A program made the position numbers and the translations under genes. 64,000 bases of DNA, taken from NCBI GenBank assembly GCA_016869765.1, contig VGES01000012.1, positions 17,026 through 81,025 on the forward strand. Direction: 5' to 3'. Source of the stretch: Alphaproteobacteria bacterium. Its GTDB lineage: Bacteria > Pseudomonadota > Alphaproteobacteria > SHVP01. The notes below the pieces were generated by a model that saw only the letters and a list, made by a program, of their open reading frames with translations, ran no database searches and was not told the origin of the DNA. Positions 36,340 through 46,055 of the stretch are shown here, piece after piece; position 1 is the stretch's first letter, and each line of letters opens with the position of its first letter.

Positions 36340-37275
36340 TCAGGTCAGCGCCCAGAGCGTGAGCGGCATCGTGACCGCGGCGACGACCAGGGCGAGGCAT
36401 ACGACCGCTTTGGCGACCGTCGCCGCCGATTCCGACGCCGTGCTCGTGGTGAACCGGGGTACGACCGGCGCCAGGGCGGCGAGAAGCACGGTGCCGACGA
36501 CGGCGGGGCTGTTGGCCTCGAACAGGATCGCGAACGACGCCGCGATGATCGGCAACGCAATGAGCTTGATTCCGATCAAGGGCAGGGCGGTGCGACGATG
36601 CGTCGTCGCGGCGTCGACAGCGAGGTTCGGATCGAAGGCGGCCCCGGCCGCGAGCACGCCCAGCGCCATTGCCGCATAACCCAGGACGCTGAACGCGGCC
36701 GCAATGCTATCGGGAAGATCGTCGCCGGTGAGGTGCCAAGCGAGGCCCGCGAGCGCTCCAATGACGATCGGGTTCCTGGCGATCAACTGGAAGGCGGGCA
36801 GCGGGAAGGCTTTGGACGCATCTTCGCCTTCGAGCGTCCGGCTCTGCAGGACTCCGCCGATCAGGATCACGCTCGGCAGATAGGTCATGGCCGCGATGGC
36901 GAAGGCCCCGAGCCCGTAAGGGCCGACAAAGGCCAAGACGATGGCAAAGCCCATTGGAACATTGGCGCGCACGGCGCATTCGCCGAGGGTGGGCACATCG
37001 GCCGGTGGCACGCCCGCCCCGGTGCGCCACACTTCGAACAGCACCGCGCCGGCACCCAACGTGGCGGCCACCGATACGATGATCCAGGCCACCGGAATGG
37101 CGCTGAGATCGGCGCTCGCCAAGGCGTAGAAGAAGAGCGAGGGGATGAATACGAAGTAATTGAGCCGCTGTGCCTCTGACCAGAATGCCTCGGGGACGAT
37201 CGACCGCTTGGTCAGGAACCAGCCGAGCGCAGCAATCGCGAGGATGGAGAGAACAGCAACAAAGGCGGCGGACAT
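36340..37275 (-). CDS. AEC-family (auxin efflux carrier-like) transporter
   Basis: A 311-residue membrane protein with ten or so hydrophobic helices arranged as two repeats of five. It has the family features [11 protein letters not shown] in TM4 and a discontinuous-helix [12 protein letters not shown] segment at the start of the second repeat. Bacterial relatives export or import small organic anions such as malate or malonate, and the substrate here is unknown. It lies upstream of pyrB on the same strand (52-base gap), but pyrB has its own promoter. The 110-base gap to ruvX shows nothing distinctive. Confidence 0.82.
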   Translation of the reverse strand: MSAAFVAVLSILAIAALGWFLTKRSIVPEAFWSEAQRLNYFVFIPSLFFYALASADLSAIPVAWIIVSVAATLGAGAVLFEVWRTGAGVPPADVPTLGECAVRANVPMGFAIVLAFVGPYGLGAFAIAAMTYLPSVILIGGVLQSRTLEGEDASKAFPLPAFQLIARNPIVIGALAGLAWHLTGDDLPDSIAAAFSVLGYAAMALGVLAAGAAFDPNLAVDAATTHRRTALPLIGIKLIALPIIAASFAILFEANSPAVVGTVLLAALAPVVPRFTTSTASESAATVAKAVVCLALVVAAVTMPLTLWALT

Positions 37276-37385
37276 GGATACTTCTTACCAGCTTTCCCGG
37301 TTCGCCGCGCTGCGCCGGATCAACGGCCGGGTCCGACATCGCCTTGCTGATTTCCCGGTCTCGAGCACCCGATGGTCCAACGGGC

Positions 37386-37862
37386 TTACGGGCCGTGGTG
37401 CAATCGGTCGAGCGCCCCTTGGAGAATGTAGACCGCGGCCAGCGCATCGACGGCCCGGGCCCGTTTGGCGCGCGAAACATCGGCTTCGAGCAATTGGCGG
37501 GTGACGGCGGCCGTCGAAAGGCGTTCGTCCCAGAAGGCGTAAGGCAAGTCCAAGTGGGGTGCGAGGTTGCGCGCGAACTGGCGAACCGACTGGCAAGCAG
37601 GCCCTTCGCTTCCGTCCATGTTCACCGGCAAGCCGAGGACGAGCCCACCGACGCGCCGTTCCTCGGCCAAGGACTTGAGGGCGGCGGCATCGACGGAGAC
37701 TTTGCCACGGCGCAGGGTGGTCACCGGGGTCGCCGTCGACAGGGCGCCATCGGAAACGGCAACCCCGAGGGTTTTCGATCCGACATCGAGGCCGAGGAGG
37801 CGCGCCCCTGGCTTCAACGACGCCCGCAGGCCGGCCAGGTCGGTCTCCTTGCTAGACCCCAT
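37386..37862 (-). CDS. ruvX: YqgF/RuvX, putative Holliday junction resolvase or pre-16S rRNA nuclease
   Basis: A 158-residue RNase H-fold protein. The motifs are LGLDVGSKTLGVAVSD (catalytic Asp), VLGLPVNMDGSEG, the Glu in FWDERLST, and the C-terminal Asp in DALAAVYILQ. E. coli YqgF processes the 5' end of 16S rRNA. ATG 37862 gives the normal family length; a very long open frame continues upstream only because of high GC. It is divergent from gatC, and the ruvX/gatCAB pairing is a familiar alphaproteobacterial arrangement. Confidence 0.92.
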   Translation of the reverse strand: MGSSKETDLAGLRASLKPGARLLGLDVGSKTLGVAVSDGALSTATPVTTLRRGKVSVDAAALKSLAEERRVGGLVLGLPVNMDGSEGPACQSVRQFARNLAPHLDLPYAFWDERLSTAAVTRQLLEADVSRAKRARAVDALAAVYILQGALDRLHHGP

Positions 37863-37944
37863 GGTGGGTGTTAGCTTCCCCGCGGTTTTTCGCCGGTCGC
37901 CTGCGGCCCGTGCCGCGCGATCGACCCGCTGCAGACACTGACAC

Positions 37945-38232
37945 ATGTCCCTCGACAAGGCCACGGTGGCCCGCATCGCCAAGTTGGCGCGCATCGCGGT
38001 GCCCGAATCGGAACTGGAGTCGCTCGCGGGCGAGTTGTCCGGGATTCTGACCTGGATCGAGCAGCTCAACGAAGTGAACACCTCGGGCGTCGAACCGATG
38101 ACGAGTGCGGTTGCGATGACGCTCCGGATGCGCGAGGACCGGGTCACCGACGGCGGCGATCCCGAGAAGGTTCTGGCCAATGCGCCGGAACGCACGGACA
38201 CCTTTTTCGTCGTGCCCAAGGTCGTCGAATAG
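37945..38232 (+). CDS. gatC: Aspartyl/glutamyl-tRNA amidotransferase subunit C
   Basis: The small structural subunit of GatCAB, 95 residues, with the usual [18 protein letters not shown] start, the [18 protein letters not shown] centre and a C-terminal FFVVPKVVE. It wraps around GatA and stabilises the complex. Its TAG overlaps the first base of gatA's GTG, so the subunits are coupled in translation. Confidence 0.96.
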   Translation: MSLDKATVARIAKLARIAVPESELESLAGELSGILTWIEQLNEVNTSGVEPMTSAVAMTLRMREDRVTDGGDPEKVLANAPERTDTFFVVPKVVE

Positions 38233-39710
38233 TGGCCGCGCTCAACGAACTCACGCTGGCCGAGGCGCGCGACGGATTGCGGCGCGGTGACTTCACGTCG
38301 GTCGAACTGACTCAAGCCTGCCTGGCAGCGGTGGAGGCGGCCCGTGGGCTGAACGCATTCACCACTGTGACGTCCGGACGCGCGCTCACCATGGCGCGCG
38401 AATCCGATGCGCGGCGGCGCGCCGGTACGATCGGAAAGATCGAAGGCCTCCCGATCGCGGTCAAAGATCTGTTTGCGGTCCAGGGTGTTCCAACCACGGC
38501 GTGTTCTCACATCCTCGACGGCTTCAAGCCGACCTACGAATCGACCGTCACCGCCAACCTGTGGCGCGAGGGTGGCGTGATGATCGGCAAGACCAACATG
38601 GATGAGTTCGCGATGGGCTCGTCCAACGAGACGAGCCACTACGGTCCGGTCGTCAATCCGTGGCGGCGGCCCGGCGACAATCGCCCGCTGGTGCCGGGCG
38701 GATCGTCCGGTGGTTCGGCCTCGGCCGTCGCCGCACGCTTGGTGCCCGGCGCCACCGGTACTGATACCGGTGGTTCGATCCGTCAGCCGGCGGCCTTCAC
38801 CGGCATCGTTGGCCTCAAGCCGACCTACGGCCGGTGCTCGCGTTGGGGCATCGTTGCGTTCGCATCGAGCTTGGATCAAGCGGGCCCGATGGCGCGCACG
38901 GTCCGCGATGCCGCGATCCTCCTGGGCGCGATGGCGGGGTTCGATGGCAAGGATTCGACCTCGGTCGAAGCGCCGGTGCCCGACTACGAGCAGGCGCTGA
39001 CCGGCGATGTCCGCGGTCTGACGATCGGCATCCCGGCCGAATACAGGGTCGAGGGCATGCCGGCCGAGATTGCGGCGTTGTGGGAACAGGGCATCGCCTG
39101 GCTCGAGCAGCACGGGGCCCAGGTGACCGAGATCCGCCTGCCGCACACGAAGTACGCGCTGCCGGCCTACTACATCGTCGCCCCGGCCGAGGCGTCTTCG
39201 AATCTGGCACGGTACGACGGCGTGCGGTTCGGCCTGCGCGTGGCGGGCGAGAATCTCGATCAGCTCTATGAGAACACGCGGGCGCAGGGCTTCGGGCGCG
39301 AGGTTCGCCGGCGCATCCTGATCGGGACCTACGTCTTGTCCGCCGGTTACTACGACGCCTATTACCTGAAGGCGCAGCAGGTGCGAACGCTGATCGCCGA
39401 GGATTTCCGCAAGGCCTTTGCCACGGTCGATGCCATCCTGACGCCGACGACTCCGACCGCCGCCTTCGCGCAACAGGAACGCCTGAGCGACCCTATCGCC
39501 ATGTATTTGAACGACGTGCTCACGGTGCCGGCCAACATGGCGGGCATCCCGGGCCTGTCGGTTCCGGCTGGCGTTTCGAAAGAAGGCTTGCCGCTCGGAC
39601 TTCAGGTGCTGGGCAAACCGTTCGATGAGGCGACCGTGCTGCGGGTGGGTCACACCATCGAACAAGCCGCCCGCGCCTCGTTGGCCCCGACGCCGTGGTG
39701 GAGGTCCTAG
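38232..39710 (+). CDS. gatA: Aspartyl/glutamyl-tRNA amidotransferase subunit A
   Basis: The glutaminase subunit of GatCAB, of the amidase-signature family. It releases ammonia from glutamine and passes it to GatB. The Ser-cisSer-Lys triad is visible: Lys in IAVKDLFAV, and the glycine/serine-rich stretch [14 protein letters not shown] with [11 protein letters not shown]. Length 492 is typical. GTG 38232 overlaps the gatC stop by one base. GatCAB makes Gln-tRNA(Gln), and Asn-tRNA(Asn) where needed, in bacteria lacking the direct synthetases. Confidence 0.96.
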   Translation: MAALNELTLAEARDGLRRGDFTSVELTQACLAAVEAARGLNAFTTVTSGRALTMARESDARRRAGTIGKIEGLPIAVKDLFAVQGVPTTACSHILDGFKPTYESTVTANLWREGGVMIGKTNMDEFAMGSSNETSHYGPVVNPWRRPGDNRPLVPGGSSGGSASAVAARLVPGATGTDTGGSIRQPAAFTGIVGLKPTYGRCSRWGIVAFASSLDQAGPMARTVRDAAILLGAMAGFDGKDSTSVEAPVPDYEQALTGDVRGLTIGIPAEYRVEGMPAEIAALWEQGIAWLEQHGAQVTEIRLPHTKYALPAYYIVAPAEASSNLARYDGVRFGLRVAGENLDQLYENTRAQGFGREVRRRILIGTYVLSAGYYDAYYLKAQQVRTLIAEDFRKAFATVDAILTPTTPTAAFAQQERLSDPIAMYLNDVLTVPANMAGIPGLSVPAGVSKEGLPLGLQVLGKPFDEATVLRVGHTIEQAARASLAPTPWWRS

Positions 39711-41164
39711 TGTCCGGGATCGTTCACGGCGTCACTGGCGATTGGGAAATCGTAATCGGCCTGGAGGTCCATGCCCAGGTCATCGCCAGCGCCAAGCTGT
39801 TCTCCGGCGCGGCGACCGCGTTCGGCGCGGCGCCCAACAGCCAGGTCAGCCTCGTCGATGCCGCGCTGCCCGGTATGTTGCCGGTCATCAACCGGAGGTG
39901 CGTCGAACAGGCGATCCGGACGGGCCTTGGCCTCAAGGCGCAGATCAATCGACACTCGGTATTCGACCGCAAGAATTACTTCTACGCCGACAGTCCGGCT
40001 GGTTATCAGATCTCGCAGTACAAGCAGCCGATCGTCGGACGCGGGACGATCCAGATCGACCTGCCGGACGGCAGCGTGCGCGAGGTCGGCATCACGCGGC
40101 TCCATCTCGAGCAGGACGCGGGCAAAAGCCTGCACGACCAACATCCCGACTCGTCCTACGTCGACCTCAACCGCGCGGGGATCGCGTTGATGGAAATCGT
40201 CTCCGAACCCGATCTGCGCTCGCCCGAGGAAGCGGGTGCGTATCTGCGCAAGCTGCGGGCCATCCTGCGCTATCTCGGGACCTGCGACGGCGATATGGAG
40301 AAGGGCAGTATGCGCGCGGACGTCAATGTCTCCGTGCGGCGCCCTGGCGACCCCTACGGCACGCGATGTGAGATCAAGAACGTGAACTCGATCCGCTTCG
40401 TGCAGCAGGCGATCGAGGTCGAGGCCGCCCGCCAGGTGGCGGTGATCGAGGACGGCGGCAAGGTCGAACAAGAGACCCGGTTGTTCGACGCTCGCAAGGG
40501 CGAGACCCGCCCGATGCGCAACAAAGAAGAAGCGCACGATTACCGCTATTTCCCGGATCCCGATCTCCTGCCGCTGACCTTCAGCCAGGAGTGGGTCGAA
40601 GAGATCAAGCGATCGCTCCCAGAGCTGCCCGATGAAAAGAAGGCGCGTTTCGCGCGCGACTACGGGCTCGCGCCGTACGACGCGGGCGTTTTGGTCGACG
40701 AACGTGCCACCGCGGATTTCTTCGAGGCCGTCGCCGAGGGGCGGGACGCCAAGCAGGCGGCCAACTGGGTCATGGGCGATCTGTTCGGGGCGCTCAACAA
40801 GGCGGGGACCGACATCGGGCATTCGCCTGTTTCGGCGGAACACCTGGGACAGCTCCTCGATCTGATGGCGGACGGAACGATCTCCGGGCGCATCGCCAAG
40901 GATGTGTTCGTGGCGATGTTCGAAACCGGCAAGGCGCCGGCGGCGATCGTCGAAGAGAAGGGCCTGCGCCAAGTCACGGACTCGGGCGCGATCGCCGCGG
41001 TGGTCGATCAGGTGATCGCGCAGAACCCCGACAAGGTGGCCGAGTACCGCAGCGGCAAGGACAAGTTGTTCGGCTTCTTCGTCGGCCAGGCCATGAAGGC
41101 TTCGGGCGGCAAGGCCAACCCGCAGGCGGTCAATCAGCTCCTCAGAGAGAAGCTGAAGGGTTAG
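39710..41164 (+). CDS. gatB: Aspartyl/glutamyl-tRNA amidotransferase subunit B
   Basis: The tRNA-binding kinase/transamidase subunit, with [15 protein letters not shown] at the N-terminus. It has [19 protein letters not shown], the [10 protein letters not shown] and [13 protein letters not shown] signatures, and a C-terminal YqeY-like helical tail. I take GTG 39710, which overlaps the gatA TAG by one base exactly as gatA does with gatC (484 aa). A GTG at 39695 would add five residues and is the alternative. It converges on the amidohydrolase gene, leaving 3 bases between stops. Confidence 0.95.
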   Translation: MSGIVHGVTGDWEIVIGLEVHAQVIASAKLFSGAATAFGAAPNSQVSLVDAALPGMLPVINRRCVEQAIRTGLGLKAQINRHSVFDRKNYFYADSPAGYQISQYKQPIVGRGTIQIDLPDGSVREVGITRLHLEQDAGKSLHDQHPDSSYVDLNRAGIALMEIVSEPDLRSPEEAGAYLRKLRAILRYLGTCDGDMEKGSMRADVNVSVRRPGDPYGTRCEIKNVNSIRFVQQAIEVEAARQVAVIEDGGKVEQETRLFDARKGETRPMRNKEEAHDYRYFPDPDLLPLTFSQEWVEEIKRSLPELPDEKKARFARDYGLAPYDAGVLVDERATADFFEAVAEGRDAKQAANWVMGDLFGALNKAGTDIGHSPVSAEHLGQLLDLMADGTISGRIAKDVFVAMFETGKAPAAIVEEKGLRQVTDSGAIAAVVDQVIAQNPDKVAEYRSGKDKLFGFFVGQAMKASGGKANPQAVNQLLREKLKG

Positions 41165-41167
41165 GGG

Positions 41168-42661
41168 CTACCCCTTCAACACGTAGCCGTAGCGTCGGTG
41201 ACTCGGGTCGGGTCCGTTTCGGACGTATTCGCGTTTCGTGACGCTGACCTTATCGAGATCGAGGCCGGCTCGGCGGACATCGTACCTGTACATACGCGCC
41301 GAGTTCTGGCCGAAGATCGCCGTCTTTACCGGCCCATCGGCGGCACCGAGTGGAGCAAAACCGTACTTCTTGCGCATGTCCTCGGGAATCTCCAGCCGGC
41401 GCAGGGCCTCGATCTGCCATTGCGGTGAGCCCGTCCAAACGGCGTCTGTTCCCCACACCACATGATCGGCACCGAGACCCTTGATTAGGATACCCATAAG
41501 TGCTGCGCACAGGCCGGGCTCGACCACCGTGGTCTGCGCAAATATCTGTCCTAGGTCGCCGTAGACATTGGAAACGCCATATTTCGCGGGGATGTCGGCG
41601 AGATCACTCGTCCACTCGACTCGCCCGGTCTGTTCGAATTGTCTCAGCCCTTCGCCCGCGTTGGGGCCGCCGGCCCAGCGGTAGGCGGAGTGGTAGATGA
41701 CGAAGTTGATCTGCGGCCAGTCTTTCGCGGCACGGCCGACGTCGTCGACCGTGGCGAAAGGCGTGAGGTGAGGGAATTGGCGTTCGACCGAGGGCGGATA
41801 GAGGCCTTTGTGCACGCAGACGATGTTTTGGCCGGCCTTGAGGATTTTCTCATAGAACGGATAGAGCAGCTTCTCGTCGTCTATCCGCCACGGGTGACGG
41901 GCAAGCGCCTTGTTGGTGTTATCGCCCACGGTGTAGCCCTTCCAGGAGTCGGGCTTCAGGGTTGCAATCACTTGGTCGACCTGATCCAGCCAACCGGGCA
42001 GGCCCGGCATGAAGATCGCGTGCGATAGGCAGCGCCTGGTACCGGCAGCTGCATTCACGCTCTCACGGGCCGCGTGCTTCATCTCATTGGTCAGGAACCA
42101 GTCGCGCGGGTCCTCGGACCCCGAACCGCTGACCAGCGCGACCTTCGTGTCGGAGTCGAGATAGATCTCCTTGAACCAGTTCGGGTACTTGAGGTCGTCG
42201 AGCGTCTGCTCTTTGCCGACGAGCGCGGGGTTCCAGCCGGCCTTGCCGACTGCTTCGCGAGCGCGCACGAAGCCTACGAGGCGGGTGTCGTCTCGGAGAA
42301 AGTGCGTGTGGACGTCCATGATAAACTGGCCGGACAGCCCTTGGGCCTGCTGTTGCGCCAAATCGACGCTGGCGGCTTCGGCGTGGCTGACGCGATAGAA
42401 CGGACCAAAGACCTCGTTCATTGCCAGGAACGCGGTGGCCATTCCCGCGGCCGTCCTGAAGAAGTTACGCCGCGACAATCCATTCCTCGCCGCATGTCGA
42501 TCGGCATAGTCTTCAAGCAAGGCTTCGACGCGTCGTTGATCGTTCGTCTGCGGAACCGGGAGGAATTCGTCGCTGGACACCACTTGGGTGGGGATCGGCA
42601 ACGGCGCCAAGTCGCTGGCGGGGGCCAAGCGCTTCAATTCATCGTCACTCAACAAACTCAT
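41168..42661 (-). CDS. Tat-exported amidohydrolase-family protein
   Basis: A 497-residue protein of the amidohydrolase-2 TIM-barrel group, with MDVHTHF in the first strand, a VIYHSAYRW strand and a late WGTDAVW. It carries a twin-arginine signal: SRRNFFRTAAGMATAFLA with R64-R65, preceded by an unusually long polar leader of about 60 residues. Relatives include decarboxylase-like hydrolases, and the substrate is unknown. The final motif (GQNSARMYRYD) is common in this group, where the protein 'falls to' a C-terminal helix. It is probably periplasmic. Confidence 0.82.
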   Translation of the reverse strand: MSLLSDDELKRLAPASDLAPLPIPTQVVSSDEFLPVPQTNDQRRVEALLEDYADRHAARNGLSRRNFFRTAAGMATAFLAMNEVFGPFYRVSHAEAASVDLAQQQAQGLSGQFIMDVHTHFLRDDTRLVGFVRAREAVGKAGWNPALVGKEQTLDDLKYPNWFKEIYLDSDTKVALVSGSGSEDPRDWFLTNEMKHAARESVNAAAGTRRCLSHAIFMPGLPGWLDQVDQVIATLKPDSWKGYTVGDNTNKALARHPWRIDDEKLLYPFYEKILKAGQNIVCVHKGLYPPSVERQFPHLTPFATVDDVGRAAKDWPQINFVIYHSAYRWAGGPNAGEGLRQFEQTGRVEWTSDLADIPAKYGVSNVYGDLGQIFAQTTVVEPGLCAALMGILIKGLGADHVVWGTDAVWTGSPQWQIEALRRLEIPEDMRKKYGFAPLGAADGPVKTAIFGQNSARMYRYDVRRAGLDLDKVSVTKREYVRNGPDPSHRRYGYVLKG

Positions 42662-42794
42662 CGGAGCCTCCCAGTGTGGACGAATCTAGCACCGACGGTG
42701 GGGCCGGCAAGTCTCAAGCGCACGAGGAGCGGGCCCTCCCGCACCCTGAGCCGATCCGATAGGATGCGCGCCCGACTCATGGCCAATCACGATC

Positions 42795-43604
42795 ATGCCT
42801 GAACTGTTCCGCGACGCGGTCGGCACCGAGCACAAGATCGTCACCGGCGATGCCGCCCGGATCGTGTCGCTCGTGCCCTCGATCACCGAACTCCTGTTCG
42901 ATCTCGATCTCGGGGCTCAGGTCGTGGGCCGAACCCAGTTCTGCGTTCACCCGGCGGAAAAGGTGGACAACGTGCCGACCGTGGGCGGCACGAAGAAGAT
43001 CAACCTGGTGAAGTTTCGCGATCTCAAGCCGACGCACGTGATCCTCAACATCGACGAAAACACGAAAGAGATCGCGGCGGATCTCCGCAAGCTCGTGCCC
43101 AATCTCATCGTCACCCACCCGTTGGTGCCGCGCGACAATCTCGATCTCTATCGACTGATCGGCACGATCTTCGGTCGATTGCCGAAAGCTGAGAGCCTGT
43201 GCACGGAGTTCGAGACGACATTTCGTTCGGTGTCGACGTTTGCGCCGCGTCTGCCGGAACGGCGGGTCCTGTACATGATCTGGAAGGATCCCTGGATGAC
43301 GGTGTCGCGCAACACCTACATCGCGCGCATGCTCGATCTCGTGCGCTGGCGCTCGGTGATGGACGATCCGAAGATGCGTTACCCCAAGCCCGATATGGCG
43401 CGTGTGCTCAAGGACGCCGATCTCGTGTTGTTGTCGAGTGAGCCTTATGCGTTCACCGACGACGACGTCGCGGCGTTCAAACAGAGCTACGACACCAAGG
43501 GCAAGATCGTGCGTACCATCGACGGTGCCATGGTGTCTTGGTATGGTAGTCGCGCGATACAAGGCTTGAAGTACCTGCGCCAGACCGCCGCCGAAACCAA
43601 GTAG
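42795..43604 (+). CDS. BtuF-like helical-backbone metal receptor, no signal peptide
   Basis: A 269-residue protein of the periplasmic-binding-protein-2 (helical backbone metal receptor) fold: RIVSLVPSITELLFDLDLGAQVVGRTQFC, then VPTVGGTKKINLVKFRDLKPTHVI, and a second lobe with DLVLLSSEPYAF. This is the layout of BtuF-type receptors for cobalamin or iron chelates. It begins MPELFRDAVGTEH and has no signal peptide or lipobox, and no ABC permease or ATPase is nearby, so a transport role is doubtful. It precedes the two glutathione transferase genes by 22 bases and may be co-expressed with them. Confidence 0.8.
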   Translation: MPELFRDAVGTEHKIVTGDAARIVSLVPSITELLFDLDLGAQVVGRTQFCVHPAEKVDNVPTVGGTKKINLVKFRDLKPTHVILNIDENTKEIAADLRKLVPNLIVTHPLVPRDNLDLYRLIGTIFGRLPKAESLCTEFETTFRSVSTFAPRLPERRVLYMIWKDPWMTVSRNTYIARMLDLVRWRSVMDDPKMRYPKPDMARVLKDADLVLLSSEPYAFTDDDVAAFKQSYDTKGKIVRTIDGAMVSWYGSRAIQGLKYLRQTAAETK

Positions 43605-43626
43605 GGCGGCAACAGCCGAGGAGACG

Positions 43627-44334
43627 ATGATCGAGGTTTATTCCTGGCCGACCCCCAACGGCCACAAGGTTCACATCATGCTGGAGGAGTGCGCCCTCGA
43701 GTATCGCGCTTTCCCGGTCAACATCGGCCAGGGCGAGCAGTTCAAGCCCGCGTTCCTGAAGATCAGCCCCAACAACAAGGTGCCCGCGATCATCGATCGC
43801 AAGGGCCCCGGCGGCAAACCGATGGCGCTGTTCGAATCGGGCGCGATCCTCATCTACCTGGCCGAGAAGACCGGCATGTTCCTGCCCAAGGACACGCGTG
43901 GCAAGTTCGGCGTGATCCAGTGGCTGATGTTCCAGATGGCGAGCGTCGGACCGATGTTCGGTCAGGCCCATCATTTCCGTGTCTATGCGCCAAAGCCCAT
44001 CGAGTACTGCATCACGCGCTACACCAACGAGGCGACGCGCATCTATGGCGTGATGAACCGCCAACTCGCGCGCTCCCGTTTCATCGCCAGCGACAAGTAT
44101 TCGATCGCCGACATGGCGATCTACCCGTGGACGCGCCAGCACGATCGTAACGGTCAGGACCTGAACAACTACCCGCACGTCAAGCGCTGGTACGACGAGA
44201 TCGGTGCCCGTCCGGCCGTGCAGCGCGGGGTCAAGGTACTGACCGAGTTCTCACGCGGTGGCGGACCGATGAACGCCCAGTCCAAAGAGAATCTCTTCGG
44301 CGCGACGCAGTACAAGCGGCGCAAGGTGGCATGA
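43627..44334 (+). CDS. Glutathione S-transferase family protein, YfcG/Nu-class-like (copy 1)
   Basis: A 235-residue GST. The N-terminal thioredoxin-like domain begins IEVYSWPTPNGHKVHIMLEE, with the Thr-Pro-Asn active-site region typical of YfcG/YghU disulfide-bond reductases rather than Tyr/Ser GSTs. KVPAIID and FESGAILIYLAEKTG bind glutathione. The C-terminal all-helical domain contains SIADMAIYPW. It is the first of a tandem pair; the next gene starts one base after its stop. E. coli relatives reduce disulfides with glutathione. Confidence 0.87.
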   Translation: MIEVYSWPTPNGHKVHIMLEECALEYRAFPVNIGQGEQFKPAFLKISPNNKVPAIIDRKGPGGKPMALFESGAILIYLAEKTGMFLPKDTRGKFGVIQWLMFQMASVGPMFGQAHHFRVYAPKPIEYCITRYTNEATRIYGVMNRQLARSRFIASDKYSIADMAIYPWTRQHDRNGQDLNNYPHVKRWYDEIGARPAVQRGVKVLTEFSRGGGPMNAQSKENLFGATQYKRRKVA

Positions 44335-44335
44335 C

Positions 44336-45112
44336 ATGGCAAAGACGATGAAAAAGACGCGCGCCCGGAAACCCGCCGCCAAGAGCGCCGAGCAGGTTCA
44401 TTGCTACTCCTGGCCGACGCCCAACGGCATCAAGATCCACATCATGCTCGAGGAGACTGGGCTCCCGTACAAGGTGACCGGCATCGACATCACGACGGGC
44501 GATCAGTTCAAGCCGTCGTTCCTGAAGATCAGTCCCAACAACAAGATGCCTGCGATCGTCGACAAGCGTGGCCCAGGCGGGAAGCCGCTCGCGGTGTTCG
44601 AGTCGGGCGCCATCTTGATGTACCTGGCGGAGAAGACCGGCAAGCTCATGCCGAGGTCGCCGCGCCAGCGCTACGAGGTGATCCAGTGGCTCATGTTCCA
44701 GATGGGCGGCGTTGGGCCGATGCTGGGACAGGCCAACTTCTTCCGCAAGTATTGCCCGGTGAAGATCCCGTACGCTCTCAAGCGCTACACCAACGAAGCC
44801 GCGCGTCTTTATAACGTGCTCGACAATCAACTGCGTCGGCACGACTACCTGGCCAACGATCAGTATTCGATCGCCGACATCGCCGTGTGGCCGTGGATCA
44901 TTCCCTACTTCCAGGGCGTCAAGCTCGGGGACTACAAGCACCTCGAGCGCTGGTACCGGAGGATCGAGAAGCGTCCGGCGGTCCAGCGCGCCCTCAAGGT
45001 GTTGGCCGACCGTCAGGCACCGGGGAAGGCGATCAAAATGGACAAGGCCGCCAAGGAGCGGCTCTATGGCAAGACCCAGCGCGACGCCGGCAAGCGCAAG
45101 ATCGCGGCTTGA
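44336..45112 (+). CDS. Glutathione S-transferase family protein, YfcG/Nu-class-like (copy 2)
   Basis: A 258-residue paralogue of the preceding gene, with an extra basic N-terminal extension (about 22 residues rich in Lys/Arg) and then CYSWPTPNGIKIHIMLEETGLPY. The conserved blocks FLKISPNNKMPAIVDKRGPGGKPLAVFESGAI and QWLMFQMGGVGPM match copy 1 almost residue for residue, so this is a local tandem duplication. The C-terminal tail is also basic. Same predicted disulfide-reductase or GST role. Confidence 0.87.
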   Translation: MAKTMKKTRARKPAAKSAEQVHCYSWPTPNGIKIHIMLEETGLPYKVTGIDITTGDQFKPSFLKISPNNKMPAIVDKRGPGGKPLAVFESGAILMYLAEKTGKLMPRSPRQRYEVIQWLMFQMGGVGPMLGQANFFRKYCPVKIPYALKRYTNEAARLYNVLDNQLRRHDYLANDQYSIADIAVWPWIIPYFQGVKLGDYKHLERWYRRIEKRPAVQRALKVLADRQAPGKAIKMDKAAKERLYGKTQRDAGKRKIAA

Positions 45113-45148
45113 CCGCGCACGAATCCTGGTTCCAGCTCAAGGGCTTGG

Positions 45149-45177
45149 TTGACAATGTGGAGTCGCGCCCGTAGAAG
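45149..45177 (+). promoter_or_regulatory. Candidate promoter of the glycan gene cluster
   Basis: A consensus -35 TTGACA (45149-45154) is followed after 17 bases by TAGAAG (45172-45177), a fair -10. It lies in the 196-base gap between the GST pair and the first cluster gene, about 130 bases before that start. Confidence 0.45.
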
Positions 45178-45183
45178 GGCGCG
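45164..45183. other. GC hairpin in the cluster leader region
   Basis: CGCGCCC (45164-45170) pairs perfectly with GGGCGCG (45177-45183) around a 6-base loop. No T-run follows on either strand, so it is not an ordinary terminator. It overlaps the candidate -10 element and may be a protein-binding palindrome or chance. Confidence 0.3.
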
Positions 45184-45308
45184 ATGGAGATGGCCGAGGC
45201 CCAGCTCCGATTCGATTCCCGATCGACCTTGCCCCCTGTCACCGGCCGTGCGGCAGCTTGGACGGCCAGCCGTCGATCGTGAGCGTCATCGTGACCGACG
45301 ACCCGGCC

Positions 45309-46055
45309 ATGGGGCCTGACTTCACCGAACAGCGATTCCGCTGGTTGGTGCGGTTAGCACGAACGAACTACCGCTTCGAGCCCTTTGGCACGGCCTGCGT
45401 CGAGCCCCATATCCTGTGGCGGCACGATATCGACTACTCCCTGGAGCAGGCCTCCCGGATCGCGACCATCGAGGCCGACGAAGGTGTCGCAGCCACCTAT
45501 TTCTTCTTGGTCACGTGCCGGTACTACTCCTTGCTTGAACGCGAGGCCCGAAGGCAAGGGCGCGATATCGCCCGGCGCGGGCATCACATCGGGTTGCATT
45601 TCGACCCATTGGCCCACGCGGATGACCGCCGTCCGATGGCCGAGATCGTCGCTTGGGAGCGCCGGTTGCTCGAGGATCTGCTCGGGGCGCCGGTCGAAAC
45701 CGTGTCGTTTCACAATCCGGCGCAGGCGGGTGTTCTCGATCTCACGCAGCCGGAGATTGCGGGGCTCCTCAATGTCTATGGTGGGCGCGTGAAGACGGAT
45801 TACGTCTACGCCTCGGATTCTTTCGGGCTCTGGCGCTACAAGCCGATCCACGAGGTGTTGTTGGAGGCGGAGCATCCGCGGCTTCACCTACTGACCCATC
45901 CGGTGTGGTGGACAGTCGAGCCGGCCGACCCGCGTAGCAAGATTGCACGTTGCATCGGGGAGCGGTCCCAGTTCCTGAAGGAAACTTACGATCAACTGCT
46001 GCGCGACTCCGGGATGTGGCCCGCCTTGGCGGCTCTCGAAAGGAAGCGCCCGTGA
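45309..46055 (+). CDS. Polysaccharide deacetylase-like (NodB-fold) protein
   Basis: First gene of the sixteen-gene cluster. The product has NodB-like elements: WRHDIDYSLEQA (metal-binding HDxD), a TYFFLV strand, and GHHIGLHFDPLAHADD. These match a branch of cytoplasmic deacetylase-like proteins found in surface-glycan clusters, with no signal peptide. It would remove an N-acetyl group from a sugar, or act as a related hydrolase. I start at ATG 45309 (248 aa); a TTG at 45258 and a GTG at 45279 are alternatives. The stop overlaps the next gene (GTGA). Confidence 0.75.
   Translation: MGPDFTEQRFRWLVRLARTNYRFEPFGTACVEPHILWRHDIDYSLEQASRIATIEADEGVAATYFFLVTCRYYSLLEREARRQGRDIARRGHHIGLHFDPLAHADDRRPMAEIVAWERRLLEDLLGAPVETVSFHNPAQAGVLDLTQPEIAGLLNVYGGRVKTDYVYASDSFGLWRYKPIHEVLLEAEHPRLHLLTHPVWWTVEPADPRSKIARCIGERSQFLKETYDQLLRDSGMWPALAALERKRP

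Noticed and set aside
37863..39665. Long open frame upstream of ruvX on the minus strand, opposite gatC and gatA
   Set aside because: Only the 158-residue ruvX part shows family motifs; the rest is antisense to well-defined genes.
41155..41177. Inverted repeat GAAGGG/CCCTTC between the gatB and amidohydrolase stops, considered as a bidirectional terminator
   Set aside because: Short stem, no T-run on either side, and it overlaps both stop codons; chance is likely in GC-rich DNA.
45184..45282. A 32-residue ORF in the gap before the glycan cluster, considered as a leader peptide or precursor for the radical SAM enzyme
   Set aside because: No ribosome binding site, no Cys-rich or core-like region, and about 14 kb from the radical SAM gene.
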